A stretch of DNA of 13,704 bases from Nitrospirota bacterium (GCA_016212245.1 JACRGU010000166.1:1-13704); one strand, 5' to 3'; shown: positions 6,365-12,408, counted from the first letter of the stretch. Numbers and translations: made by a program. Notes: generated from the sequence alone by a model not told the origin.

Positions 6365-9048
6365 TCTTTCACCTCCACTTCTTTGAGTTTCTTAATACTC
6401 TCCACTATTCTTTCTTTCTTCCTCACAAGCTCATTATATCTTGTCTTCTCCTTCTCGACCACCTCCTCAGGTGCCCTCTGAAGGAAATCCTCATTCAGAA
6501 GCTTCTTGTTTAAAAAGGCTATAGATTCTTCGACCCTTGCTCCATCTTTTTTAAGTCTATCAATCTCTGCATCAATATTCAAAAGCCCCTTAAGAGGGAC
6601 ATAGACCTCAACAGAATTTTTTACAGATACCGCAGAGCCTTCTATCTTCCTGACATTCCTGCCAATCTTTATCTCAGCAGCCTTTGCAAGCCTTTTAACA
6701 TATTGTAAATTCTTCCTCAATATCTTATCTGTAATGTCAGAAAGCGTCTTTATGGACACATTCAGTTCAAGTGAGGGAGAGATATTCAACTCCCCCCTTA
6801 TGCTTCTTATCCCCATGACCGCCTCCATGATGCAGGACATATCTTCCTCTGCTTGATAGTCTCTTGGCATAGACTTCGGATAATCAGAGATCATAATACT
6901 TTCTTTAACTTCTGACTCCTCACTCTTTATATTCTGCCATATCTCTTCTGTGACATACGGCATAAAAGGATGCAGCAGCCTCAAGGATGTTTCAAGGGTA
7001 TACAGGAGACACGACATGACACTTTCAGAAGTGACGGGTTCGGACTTTGCCATCTCTATATACCAGTCACAGAACTCATGCCATACGAACTGGTATACGC
7101 TGCTTGCTGCATCATTAAACCTGTATTCTTCAAGTGCCCTGTTCATATCATCTGCGGTAGCTGCAAGCCTGCTCAGTATCCACCTCTCGGGAAGTTGAAA
7201 GTTGAAAGTTGAAAGTTGAAAGTTCTCTGGTATTTGTATTCTGTGCTCTGTGCTCTGTTTAACAAACCTTGCTGCATTCCAGAGCTTATTTACGAAATGC
7301 CTGTATCCCTCTACTCTCTCCTCTGAAAATCTGATATCACGGCCCTGGGCAGCAAAGGCAGCAAGTGTAAATCTAAAGGCATCAGTCCCATATCTGTCCA
7401 TCATTGTAAGAGGGTCAACAACATTGCCTTTTGATTTAGACATCTTCTGGCCTTTCACATCCCTGACAAGGGCATGTATATAAACATCTCTGAAAGGCAC
7501 CTCCCCCATAAATTTAAGCCCCATCATTATCATCCTTGCAACCCAGAAGAAGATGATATCAAAGCCTGTTACAAGAACACTCGTAGGATAGAAGGTCTTA
7601 AGGTCGTTCGTCTTATCAGGCCAGCCGAGCGTAGAAAAAGGCCAGAGTGCAGATGAAAACCATGTATCAAGGACATCCTCATCCTGAACCAATTCTTCTG
7701 AGCCGCAGTAAGGACATACTGGAGGCATGACTCTTGATACTATGACTCCATTTTGCATTTTGCATTTTGCATTTTGCATTTTTTGGCAGTACCATGCAGG
7801 TATCCTGTGCCCCCACCATATCTGACGGGATATACACCAGTCTCTAATATTTTCCATCCATGCAAAATAGGTATTTTCCCATGACTTCGGTATAATCCTG
7901 ATCTTTTCTTCCCTGACCATCCTGATCGCCTCTTTAGCGAGTGGCTGTACATTTACATACCACTGAAGGGTCAATAAAGGCTCTATAACAGTTTTACACC
8001 TGTAGCAGTGTCCTATAGCATGCGTGTATCTCTGTTCCTTTTCTATAAGCCCCCGCTCCTTTAAATCCTTAATCACAAGTTTCCTGCATTCATATCTATC
8101 CAGACCTGCATACCTGCTCCCTGCATCCTCTGTCATACTACCATCCTTACCTATTACAGTTATGAACTCTAATGCTGGACTCTGCCTTTTTGCTATTGCC
8201 TCGTCATTAAAATCATGTGCTGGGGTGACCTTTACTGCACCTGTGCCGAATGAAGAATCAACAGCAGCATCAGGTATGATCGGGATTTTCCTTTGTGTAA
8301 GGGGCAGGGCTACAGTCTTACCTATAAAATCCTTATAACGACTGTCATCGGGGTGTACTGCCACAGCAGTGTCACCGAGCATGGTCTCCGGCCTCGTGGT
8401 TGCTACAGTTATATGTCCGCTACCATTTGAAAGGGGATATTTTATATATGTTAGTTTACCTTCTAATTCTTCATGTTCTACCTCAAGGTCTGAAAGTGCG
8501 GTATGACAGCGGGGGCACCAGTTTATAAGACGATTATCTCTATATATCAGACCTTCCTCATAAAGCCTCACAAAGACCTCTATTACAGCCCTTGAAAGCC
8601 CTTCATCGAGGGTAAACCTCTCCCTCGACCAGTCACACGAAGCACCAAGCCTCTTCAACTGGTGGATGATCTTTCCACCGTATTCTGTCCTCCATTTCCA
8701 GACGCGTTCTATAAAGGCATCCCTGTCGAGCTTATGCCTGTCAAGCCCTTCAGCAGTGAGTTGCTTTTCCACAACATTCTGTGTTGCAATACCAGCGTGG
8801 TCCGTGCCAGGCAACCAGAGAACCTTATCTCCTGACATCCTCTTCCACCGGCAAAGGATATCCTGGAGGGTCATATTAAGGGCATGGCCCATGTGCAGAG
8901 AACCTGTAATGTTTGGAGGGGGGATAACAATACAATAAGTATTTCCCCGGGAATCAGAGTCGGGCTTAAAATAACCCTTCGAGACCCAATATTCATACCA
9001 CTTTTCTTCTATACCCTTTGGATTATAGCTCTTCCGTAACTCTAACAT
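6361..9048 (-). CDS. valS: Valyl-tRNA synthetase
   Basis: Class Ia synthetase that charges tRNA-Val with valine and edits misactivated threonine. Signatures: HMGH (HIGH-type) at 52-55 in P-P-P-N-I-T-G-S-L-H-M-G-H, editing-domain T-T-R-P-E-T-M-L-G-D at 217-226, W-W-G-H-R-I-P-A-W-Y-C at 411-421, D-T-W-F-S-S at 461-466 and KMSKS at 535-539. A Rossmann-anticodon domain follows, then a C-terminal coiled-coil arm (about 824-890). Length, 895, is normal. Oddities: residues about 424-433 and about 599-619 are encoded by 7-bp tandem repeats and look like insertions relative to the family; the first lies in the zinc-knuckle region. The start has no Shine-Dalgarno; a good promoter sits so close that the mRNA is probably leaderless. 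It is the first gene of a likely operon with the solenoid-like gene and nadC. Confidence 0.98.
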   Translation of the reverse strand: MLELRKSYNPKGIEEKWYEYWVSKGYFKPDSDSRGNTYCIVIPPPNITGSLHMGHALNMTLQDILCRWKRMSGDKVLWLPGTDHAGIATQNVVEKQLTAEGLDRHKLDRDAFIERVWKWRTEYGGKIIHQLKRLGASCDWSRERFTLDEGLSRAVIEVFVRLYEEGLIYRDNRLINWCPRCHTALSDLEVEHEELEGKLTYIKYPLSNGSGHITVATTRPETMLGDTAVAVHPDDSRYKDFIGKTVALPLTQRKIPIIPDAAVDSSFGTGAVKVTPAHDFNDEAIAKRQSPALEFITVIGKDGSMTEDAGSRYAGLDRYECRKLVIKDLKERGLIEKEQRYTHAIGHCYRCKTVIEPLLTLQWYVNVQPLAKEAIRMVREEKIRIIPKSWENTYFAWMENIRDWCISRQIWWGHRIPAWYCQKMQNAKCKMQNGVIVSRVMPPVCPYCGSEELVQDEDVLDTWFSSALWPFSTLGWPDKTNDLKTFYPTSVLVTGFDIIFFWVARMIMMGLKFMGEVPFRDVYIHALVRDVKGQKMSKSKGNVVDPLTMMDRYGTDAFRFTLAAFAAQGRDIRFSEERVEGYRHFVNKLWNAARFVKQSTEHRIQIPENFQLSTFNFQLPERWILSRLAATADDMNRALEEYRFNDAASSVYQFVWHEFCDWYIEMAKSEPVTSESVMSCLLYTLETSLRLLHPFMPYVTEEIWQNIKSEESEVKESIMISDYPKSMPRDYQAEEDMSCIMEAVMGIRSIRGELNISPSLELNVSIKTLSDITDKILRKNLQYVKRLAKAAEIKIGRNVRKIEGSAVSVKNSVEVYVPLKGLLNIDAEIDRLKKDGARVEESIAFLNKKLLNEDFLQRAPEEVVEKEKTRYNELVRKKERIVESIKKLKEVEVKE
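7194..7224. repeat. 7-bp tandem repeat GTTGAAA x 4.4 inside valS
   Basis: Four perfect GTTGAAA units plus GTT. On the coding strand this is AACTTTC repeats encoding ValRS residues about 609-618 (N-F-Q-L-S-T-F-N-F-Q-L), just before the P-E-R-W-I-L-S-R-L start of the anticodon-binding region. Confidence 0.92.
7240..7258. repeat. 7-bp tandem repeat TCTGTGC x 2.7 inside valS
   Basis: TCTGTGC, TCTGTGC, TCTGT, 15 bp from the GTTGAAA array. It encodes about residues 598-603 of ValRS (Q-S-T-E-H-R). The unit differs from its neighbour, so two unrelated heptamers lie side by side in the same protein linker. Confidence 0.8.
7750..7782. repeat. 7-bp tandem repeat ATTTTGC x 4.7 inside valS
   Basis: Four perfect ATTTTGC units plus ATTTT. 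On the coding strand it gives ValRS residues 423-433 (K-M-Q-N-A-K-C-K-M-Q-N), between Cys421 of A-W-Y-C and V-I-V-S. It lies where other ValRSs usually have a short C-x-x-C turn. Confidence 0.93.
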
Positions 9049-9058
9049 AGCAATTTTT

Positions 9059-9088
9059 ATTCTACATCCCTCTTAAAATCTAAGTCAA
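9059..9088 (-). promoter_or_regulatory. Promoter of valS, giving a nearly leaderless mRNA
   Basis: On the minus strand: TTGACT (at 9083-9088), an 18-bp spacer, then TAGAAT (9059-9064). The ATG of valS begins at 9048, 10 nt after the -10 box, so the transcript would start about 3-4 nt before the start codon. No Shine-Dalgarno can be placed between them. Confidence 0.65.
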
Positions 9089-9141
9089 ATTTCTCAGGTT
9101 ACTCCGAAAAATAGAGATAGAAAAATCGAAGTCAGCCAAAA

Positions 9142-9236
9142 CTCCCCTCCCCTTGTGGGAGGGGATGAAGGGGAGGGGTAACCAATCTGGTTATTGTATC
9201 ACCCTCACCCTAACCCTCTCCCGTCAAGGGAGAGGG
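9142..9236. repeat. G/C-rich double inverted-repeat element between valS and amrS
   Basis: Two strong hairpins occupy the divergent intergenic gap. First: CCCCTCCCC at 9144-9152 can pair with GGGGAGGGG at 9170-9178, or its first eight bases with GGGAGGGG at 9157-9164, giving competing stems. Second: CCCTCTCCC at 9214-9222 with GGGAGAGGG at 9228-9236, 5-nt loop, preceded by ACCCTCACCCTAA. This resembles the common bacterial intergenic repeat built on C-C-C-T-C-A-C-C-C-T-A-A plus a CTCTCCC hairpin. It is noncoding; the rest of the 241-bp gap holds the two promoters. Confidence 0.78.
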
Positions 9237-9277
9237 GACATTAGAGGAAAGTCTATCGCTATTTTTCAGGGCTACTG

Positions 9278-9283
9278 TATAAT
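9278..9283 (+). promoter_or_regulatory. -10 box of amrS, leaderless arrangement
   Basis: A perfect TATAAT ends 6 nt before the ATG at 9290, so the predicted transcription start falls on or next to the A of the start codon. No convincing -35 is seen at 16-18 bp, and no Shine-Dalgarno precedes the ATG. Confidence 0.55.
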
Positions 9284-9289
9284 CTAAGC

Positions 9290-10306
9290 ATGAAAGAGGC
9301 GATGCTTTATGAGAAACTTGAAGAGAAAAAGGTAAGGTGTCATCTCTGCGCCCACGGGTGCACCATAAAGGATGGGAGACGTGGCATATGTGCTGTGAGG
9401 GAAAATAGAGATGGCACCCTTTACAGCCTTGTCTATGGTAGGGTCATCTCCATGCATATAGACCCTATTGAGAAAAAGCCCCTTTTTCACTTCCTGCCTG
9501 GCTCGACCTCCTTTTCCCTTGCGACCGTGGGCTGTAATTTTCACTGCACACACTGCCAGAACTATGAGATATCACAGTATCCGAAAGAACACGAAGGCGA
9601 TATTCCAGGCCAACATATTACACCCGAGGCGATAGTTGACGCAGCAGAAGGGAATGGCTGTGAGAGCATCTCATATACCTATACTGAGCCGACCATATTC
9701 TTTGAGTTTGCTTATGACTGTGCAAGGCTAGCACATGAAAAGGGAATAAAGAATGTCTTTGTGAGTAATGGTTATACAAGCCCTGAGGCAACAAGGCTTA
9801 TCGCCCCCTATCTTGACGGCAATAATATAGACCTTAAGGGAAACGATGAGCATTATAAGAAAATATGCGGTGCGAGGCTCGAACCTGTAAAAGAGACCAT
9901 AAGGCTTATGAAGGAGCTTGGAGTCTGGGTAGAGGTGACAACATTGATAATCCCTGATCATAATGACTCTGAAGAAGACTTGGGGAATATAGCAGAGTTC
10001 ATCAAATCAGTCGACCCCTCTATTCCATGGCATGTGACCCAGTTCTATCCGACATATAAACTAATCGATAAACCGAGAACACTTGTAAAGACCTTGCGAA
10101 GGGCAAGGGAGATTGGCTTTGAGACAGGTCTTAAATATGTGTATGAGGGCAATGTCCCTGGAGAAGGTGGAGAAAATACCTACTGCCCCCATTGCAAAGA
10201 ACTTTTAATCAGGCGCTTTGGTTTCAGTATTATAGATAATAAAATCAGGCATGGAGGGTGTCCACGCTGCAATACCAGCATTGAAGGGATATGGCATCAC
10301 CTTTGA
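9290..10306 (+). CDS. amrS: AmmeMemoRadiSam system radical SAM enzyme
   Basis: A radical SAM protein of the AmmeMemoRadiSam type, named because its gene usually occurs with AMMECR1-like and Memo-like genes; the reaction is not established to my knowledge. The radical SAM cluster motif is C-N-F-H-C-T-H-C (Cys82, Cys86, Cys89), followed by Q-N-Y-E-I-S-Q. The N-terminal domain has Cys17, Cys20, Cys24 and Cys34 (C-H-L-C-A-H-G-C) and R-G-I-C-A-V-R. The C-terminus has a rubredoxin-like knuckle: Cys299/Cys302 and Cys324/Cys327. These nearly match the family layout at 338 residues. Family resemblance is to pyruvate-formate-lyase-activating enzymes. The partner genes are not in the window. An alternative start is the in-frame ATG at 9302; the first ATG sits just after a -10 box. 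It is divergent from valS and convergent with the receiver gene. Confidence 0.92.
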   Translation: MKEAMLYEKLEEKKVRCHLCAHGCTIKDGRRGICAVRENRDGTLYSLVYGRVISMHIDPIEKKPLFHFLPGSTSFSLATVGCNFHCTHCQNYEISQYPKEHEGDIPGQHITPEAIVDAAEGNGCESISYTYTEPTIFFEFAYDCARLAHEKGIKNVFVSNGYTSPEATRLIAPYLDGNNIDLKGNDEHYKKICGARLEPVKETIRLMKELGVWVEVTTLIIPDHNDSEEDLGNIAEFIKSVDPSIPWHVTQFYPTYKLIDKPRTLVKTLRRAREIGFETGLKYVYEGNVPGEGGENTYCPHCKELLIRRFGFSIIDNKIRHGGCPRCNTSIEGIWHHL

Positions 10307-10309
10307 CCC

Positions 10310-10338
10310 CGCACTTTCTACTAATCTCTGAAAGTGCG
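10310..10338. terminator. Hairpin shared by convergent amrS and receiver gene
   Basis: CGCACTTTC (10310-10318) and GAAAGTGCG (10330-10338) form a perfect 9-bp stem with an 11-nt loop. It starts 4 bp after the amrS stop and overlaps the last codons of the opposite receiver gene. No clear U-tract follows on either strand, so termination strength is uncertain. Confidence 0.5.
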
Positions 10339-10698
10339 AGGTTGATTCAGCAATTTGCTTTCTACTATATCTTTAAGCCTTTTTATTTCAAATGGCTTTG
10401 AAATAAAACTGTCTGCTCCTGCCTCTAAGAAAACCTTTTCTTCACAAAGAGCGCTCATCCCCAAGATTGGCAAAAATGGCTTAGACTGCCTGACCCTTTT
10501 TATAAGTTCGATTCCATCCAGTCCAGGCATCATATGGTCCACTATCAGAATATCATAGGAGCCATTGTTTATAAGGGAGAGGGCCTCCATACCATCCTTA
10601 GCACAATCAACCTGATAGCCATAAAAAACAAAAAGCTCCTTTAGTAATTTTCTTACAGCAAAATCATCCTCAGCTATTAGAATCTTCTTTCCATCCAT
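10321..10698 (-). CDS. Single-domain response regulator (CheY-like receiver)
   Basis: A 125-residue protein that is only a receiver domain, so output must come from protein contacts. Receiver residues are complete: acidic pocket Glu10/Asp11 (with Asp12), phospho-acceptor Asp54 in I-L-I-V-D-H-M-M-P-G-L-D-G, Ser82 in G-M-S-A, and Lys101 in I-S-K-P-F. No histidine kinase is in the window. The start is chosen by the family pattern M-D-G-K-K-I-L-I-A-E-D-D; no clear Shine-Dalgarno precedes it. It is divergent from the XRE regulator across 136 bp, which suggests shared control. Its stop codon lies inside a hairpin shared with amrS. Confidence 0.92.
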   Translation of the reverse strand: MDGKKILIAEDDFAVRKLLKELFVFYGYQVDCAKDGMEALSLINNGSYDILIVDHMMPGLDGIELIKRVRQSKPFLPILGMSALCEEKVFLEAGADSFISKPFEIKRLKDIVESKLLNQPRTFRD

Positions 10699-10718
10699 TC
10701 AGGGTTAAAATACCACAT

Positions 10719-10752
10719 ACAGTTGCATCTGTCAACATTTATATACAACTGT
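10719..10752. promoter_or_regulatory. Inverted repeat ACAGTTG...CAACTGT in the divergent gap
   Basis: ACAGTTG at 10719-10725 and CAACTGT at 10746-10752 are perfect reverse complements, 20 bp apart, between the receiver and XRE genes. It could be an operator for a dimeric regulator such as the adjacent XRE protein. Confidence 0.4.
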
Positions 10753-10761
10753 CAATTTATA
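10729..10761. promoter_or_regulatory. Direct repeat CTGTCAA(C)(A)TTTATA spaced two helical turns
   Basis: CTGTCAACATTTATA (10729-10743) and CTGTCAATTTATA (10749-10761) start exactly 20 bp apart. The second copy falls at the -35 region expected from the XRE gene's TATAAT, a position that suits a repressor site. Confidence 0.45.
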
Positions 10762-10780
10762 GACTTTTAATCTCCCCCTC

Positions 10781-10786
10781 TATAAT
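10781..10786 (+). promoter_or_regulatory. -10 box of the XRE regulator gene
   Basis: A perfect TATAAT. The start site would be near 10793, leaving a leader of about 42 nt with AAGGA at 10823-10827, 7 nt before the ATG. The -35 is weak (TAGACT at 10760-10765 with a short 15-bp spacer), consistent with a regulated promoter. Confidence 0.55.
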
Positions 10787-10793
10787 AATGAGA

Positions 10794-10807
10794 GGTTTCG
10801 GAAAACC
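10794..10807. promoter_or_regulatory. Small palindrome at the XRE gene start site
   Basis: GGTTT-cgga-AAACC, two 5-bp arms with a 4-bp centre, lies at the predicted transcription start. It is a plausible autoregulatory operator but short enough to occur by chance. Confidence 0.3.
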
Positions 10808-10834
10808 AGGGTTCAAAAGGTCAAGGAACTTTAA

Positions 10835-11194
10835 ATGTTTACTTCTAAAGAAGAGATTGGTAATTTTATAAAAAAGGCGAGAAAGGCATCTAACATGTCT
10901 CAGATGGAACTAGCTGAGAAGGTTGGCGTTTCATATCAGCAGATACAGAAATATGAAAAAGGCCTCAGTGAAATCACCATATCAAGACTTTCTCAGATTG
11001 CAGAGGCCCTGGGAATTCCTGTAAATAGCTTTTTTGCTGATGAGAAAATGATGGTATCCGAATCTGTTATGCATTATGGGAAATTAAGTGATGAGGAAGA
11101 AACCCTTATTCAACTCTACAGGAAGATCAGAAGCAAGAAAATAAGAGACATCTTACTGATAGTCCTCAGGAAAATAGTCGCCCAAAAATATTAA
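10835..11194 (+). CDS. XRE-family helix-turn-helix regulator
   Basis: A 119-residue DNA-binding protein. Residues about 8-62 form a Cro/C1-type HTH: I-G-N-F-I-K-K-A-R-K, then M-S-Q-M-E-L-A-E-K-V-G-V-S-Y-Q-Q-I-Q-K-Y-E-K-G (helices 2 and 3 about 22-44), then S-R-L-S-Q-I-A-E-A-L-G-I-P-V-N-S-F-F. The C-terminal part (about 75-119) is a charged helix pair, probably for dimerisation, with no sensor or peptidase domain visible. AAGGA sits 7 nt before the ATG. Probable target: its own promoter and that of the divergent receiver gene, inferred from the repeats between them. It could be phage-derived in origin, but no phage genes surround it. Confidence 0.9.
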   Translation: MFTSKEEIGNFIKKARKASNMSQMELAEKVGVSYQQIQKYEKGLSEITISRLSQIAEALGIPVNSFFADEKMMVSESVMHYGKLSDEEETLIQLYRKIRSKKIRDILLIVLRKIVAQKY

Positions 11195-11222
11195 CCCTGC
11201 CCTTTCTACAGAAACAGCGGGG
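11195..11222 (-). terminator. Hairpin between convergent XRE gene and rimI
   Basis: Outer arms CCCTGC (11195-11200) and GCGGGG (11217-11222), with one T-G pair, enclose inner arms TTTCT (11203-11207) and AGAAA (11210-11214). On the minus strand the hairpin is followed by a T-rich stretch (TTAATATTTTTG), so it best serves the tsaB-rimI transcript. Confidence 0.5.
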
Positions 11223-11227
11223 TAAAA

Positions 11228-11683
11228 TTACATCTCCAGCATCATAATAACCGCATCCTCTATAGGTGAAACATAATAACATTTTCTGATACCTACCACT
11301 TTAAATCCAAAACCTTCATAAAGTTTTCTTGCTGCATGATTGGATATCCTCACCTCGAGGTAAAGAACCCGACACTCACAATCCTTCAGCTCTTTGAGAA
11401 TACCCTCAACAAGTGTGGACGCAATACTACGTCTTCTGTAATCAGGATGTACTGCAAGGTTCAGGATATGTCCTTCATCAATAATCTGGTTTGCGCATAT
11501 ATAACCAACAAGTTTTTCTCCAGCAAAAGCCACCCTTGTTATCGAGAAGGGACGGTATATTTCATTATAGAATACAGCCTCAGACCAGGGGGTGGTAAAT
11601 GACATACGTTCAATCTCTAAAACCTCAGGTATGTCAGACTCATGCATTTCTCGAATAATTACCCCGGTCATATTACTTATCAC
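11228..11683 (-). CDS. rimI: Ribosomal-protein-alanine N-acetyltransferase-like GNAT
   Basis: GNAT-fold acetyltransferase of the RimI type, which acetylates the N-terminal alanine of ribosomal protein S18 in E. coli; other protein targets are possible. Acetyl-CoA loop: V-H-P-D-Y-R-R-R-S-I-A-S (79-89), where Ser replaces the usual Gly of R-x-x-G-x-G/A. Glu110 in Y-L-E-V-R, Asn115 and Tyr122 in L-Y-E-G-F-G-F fit the family, as does Y-Y-V-S-P-I-E-D-A-V-I-M near the end. The GTG at 11683 overlaps the tsaB stop (GTGA); the ATG at 11671 gives 147 residues and is equally possible. There is no clear Shine-Dalgarno, so translation is probably coupled to tsaB. The tsaB-rimI pairing is a common arrangement and supports both calls. 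Confidence 0.9.
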   Translation of the reverse strand: MISNMTGVIIREMHESDIPEVLEIERMSFTTPWSEAVFYNEIYRPFSITRVAFAGEKLVGYICANQIIDEGHILNLAVHPDYRRRSIASTLVEGILKELKDCECRVLYLEVRISNHAARKLYEGFGFKVVGIRKCYYVSPIEDAVIMMLEM

Positions 11684-11698
11684 TCGTCACTCGTCACT
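11680..11698. repeat. 7-bp tandem repeat TCACTCG x 2.7 at the tsaB/rimI junction
   Basis: TCACTCG, TCACTCG, TCACT. On the coding strand it encodes the last residues of TsaB (V-T-S-D-E), its TGA stop and the rimI GTG. It is the reverse complement of the array at 11917-11948. Confidence 0.8.
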
Positions 11699-12390
11699 TT
11701 TTTAATCTCAGCCTCTGACTTCCTTATATAAAATGGCACAAGGCTTACAGGTTCTGAAAACTCCCCTTTTATAGCCCTTTTTATCCCGAGGTAGGCCACG
11801 TTTGCTGGTGAAGGCACCATCTTTTCTGGAGACGCAAGGATTGCCCTTTCACCCATTGTCTCCATAATTTTATCTCTGTAAAGCAATACCCCGTCGCCAG
11901 CAAAGATAAAATTATCGTAACGAGTGACGAGTAACGAGTGACGAGTAAATTCTTCTGGCCTTACCGATGTCTCATCTATTAACCTCACAAAACCATCATC
12001 CTCCCATTTAAATACTGCTGTATAAACCTCCTTTTTCCTTGCATCAAGCATGATGCAGACAGGATATCTTGAGAATGGAAAGTTGTAAGCAAATGCCTCA
12101 AGTGTGGGAACAGATACGATTGGCCTTCCTGTTGCATAGGACAGCCCTTTGACAGTGCTGAGCCCTATCCTGAGGCCGGTAAACGACCCCGGGCCGATTG
12201 CAATACCAAATACATCTATATCAGAAAGGGACACGGCTGCCTGTTTCAACGTATAGGCGATAGTGGTCATCAGCCTCTCTGAATGTGTAGACTTAACATT
12301 AAGCCTCATTTCGGCAATCAGGCCCTGTGAATCATCCATTATGGCTATGCCCCCAAGCATTGTTGATGTTTCTATTGCAAGGACTTTCAT
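11680..12390 (-). CDS. tsaB: tRNA threonylcarbamoyladenosine biosynthesis protein TsaB
   Basis: TsaB (YeaZ) is the non-catalytic ASKHA-fold partner of TsaD in making the t6A37 modification of ANN-decoding tRNAs. Signatures: V-L-A-I-E-T-S-T (3-10), S-T-H-S-E-R-L (34-40), G-P-G-S-F-T-G-L-R-I-G (66-76), then K-G-L-S-Y-A (81-86) and L-D-A-R-K-K-E-V-Y (115-123). Length, 236, is normal. Residues 149-158 (T-R-H-S-L-L-V-T-R-Y) are encoded by a 7-bp tandem repeat, and so are the last residues before the stop. The start is 18 bp after the MFS stop and lacks a strong Shine-Dalgarno. tsaD, tsaC and tsaE are not in the window. Confidence 0.94.
   Translation of the reverse strand: MKVLAIETSTMLGGIAIMDDSQGLIAEMRLNVKSTHSERLMTTIAYTLKQAAVSLSDIDVFGIAIGPGSFTGLRIGLSTVKGLSYATGRPIVSVPTLEAFAYNFPFSRYPVCIMLDARKKEVYTAVFKWEDDGFVRLIDETSVRPEEFTRHSLLVTRYDNFIFAGDGVLLYRDKIMETMGERAILASPEKMVPSPANVAYLGIKRAIKGEFSEPVSLVPFYIRKSEAEIKKVTSDE
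11917..11948. repeat. 7-bp tandem repeat GTRACGA x 4.6 inside tsaB
   Basis: Units alternate GTAACGA, GTGACGA, GTAACGA, GTGACGA, then GTAA. Read on the coding strand it encodes TsaB residues 149-158. The alternating A/G at one place makes a 14-bp higher-order unit. Confidence 0.9.
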
Positions 12391-12408
12391 GCTGAAAAGC
12401 CTAATATA

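Noticed and set aside
7194..7782. Short repeats considered as a CRISPR array
   Set aside because: Units are 7 bp and directly abutting with no spacers, and no cas genes are nearby.
7750..7782. Assembly artefact explaining the valS array
   Set aside because: The frame is kept through the array and similar 7-bp arrays recur elsewhere, so a biological origin is more likely, although copy number could be misassembled.
8024..8338. 104-codon plus-strand open frame inside valS
   Set aside because: It is antisense to conserved ValRS coding sequence, and its composition follows from the opposite frame.
9049..9289. T-box riboswitch ahead of valS
   Set aside because: The best valS promoter leaves only about 3-4 nt of leader, and no specifier hairpin or T-box consensus was seen in the gap.
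10835..11194. Antitoxin of a toxin-antitoxin pair or phage repressor
   Set aside because: The XRE fold would allow it, but the neighbours are a receiver gene and rimI, with no toxin-sized partner or phage gene beside it.
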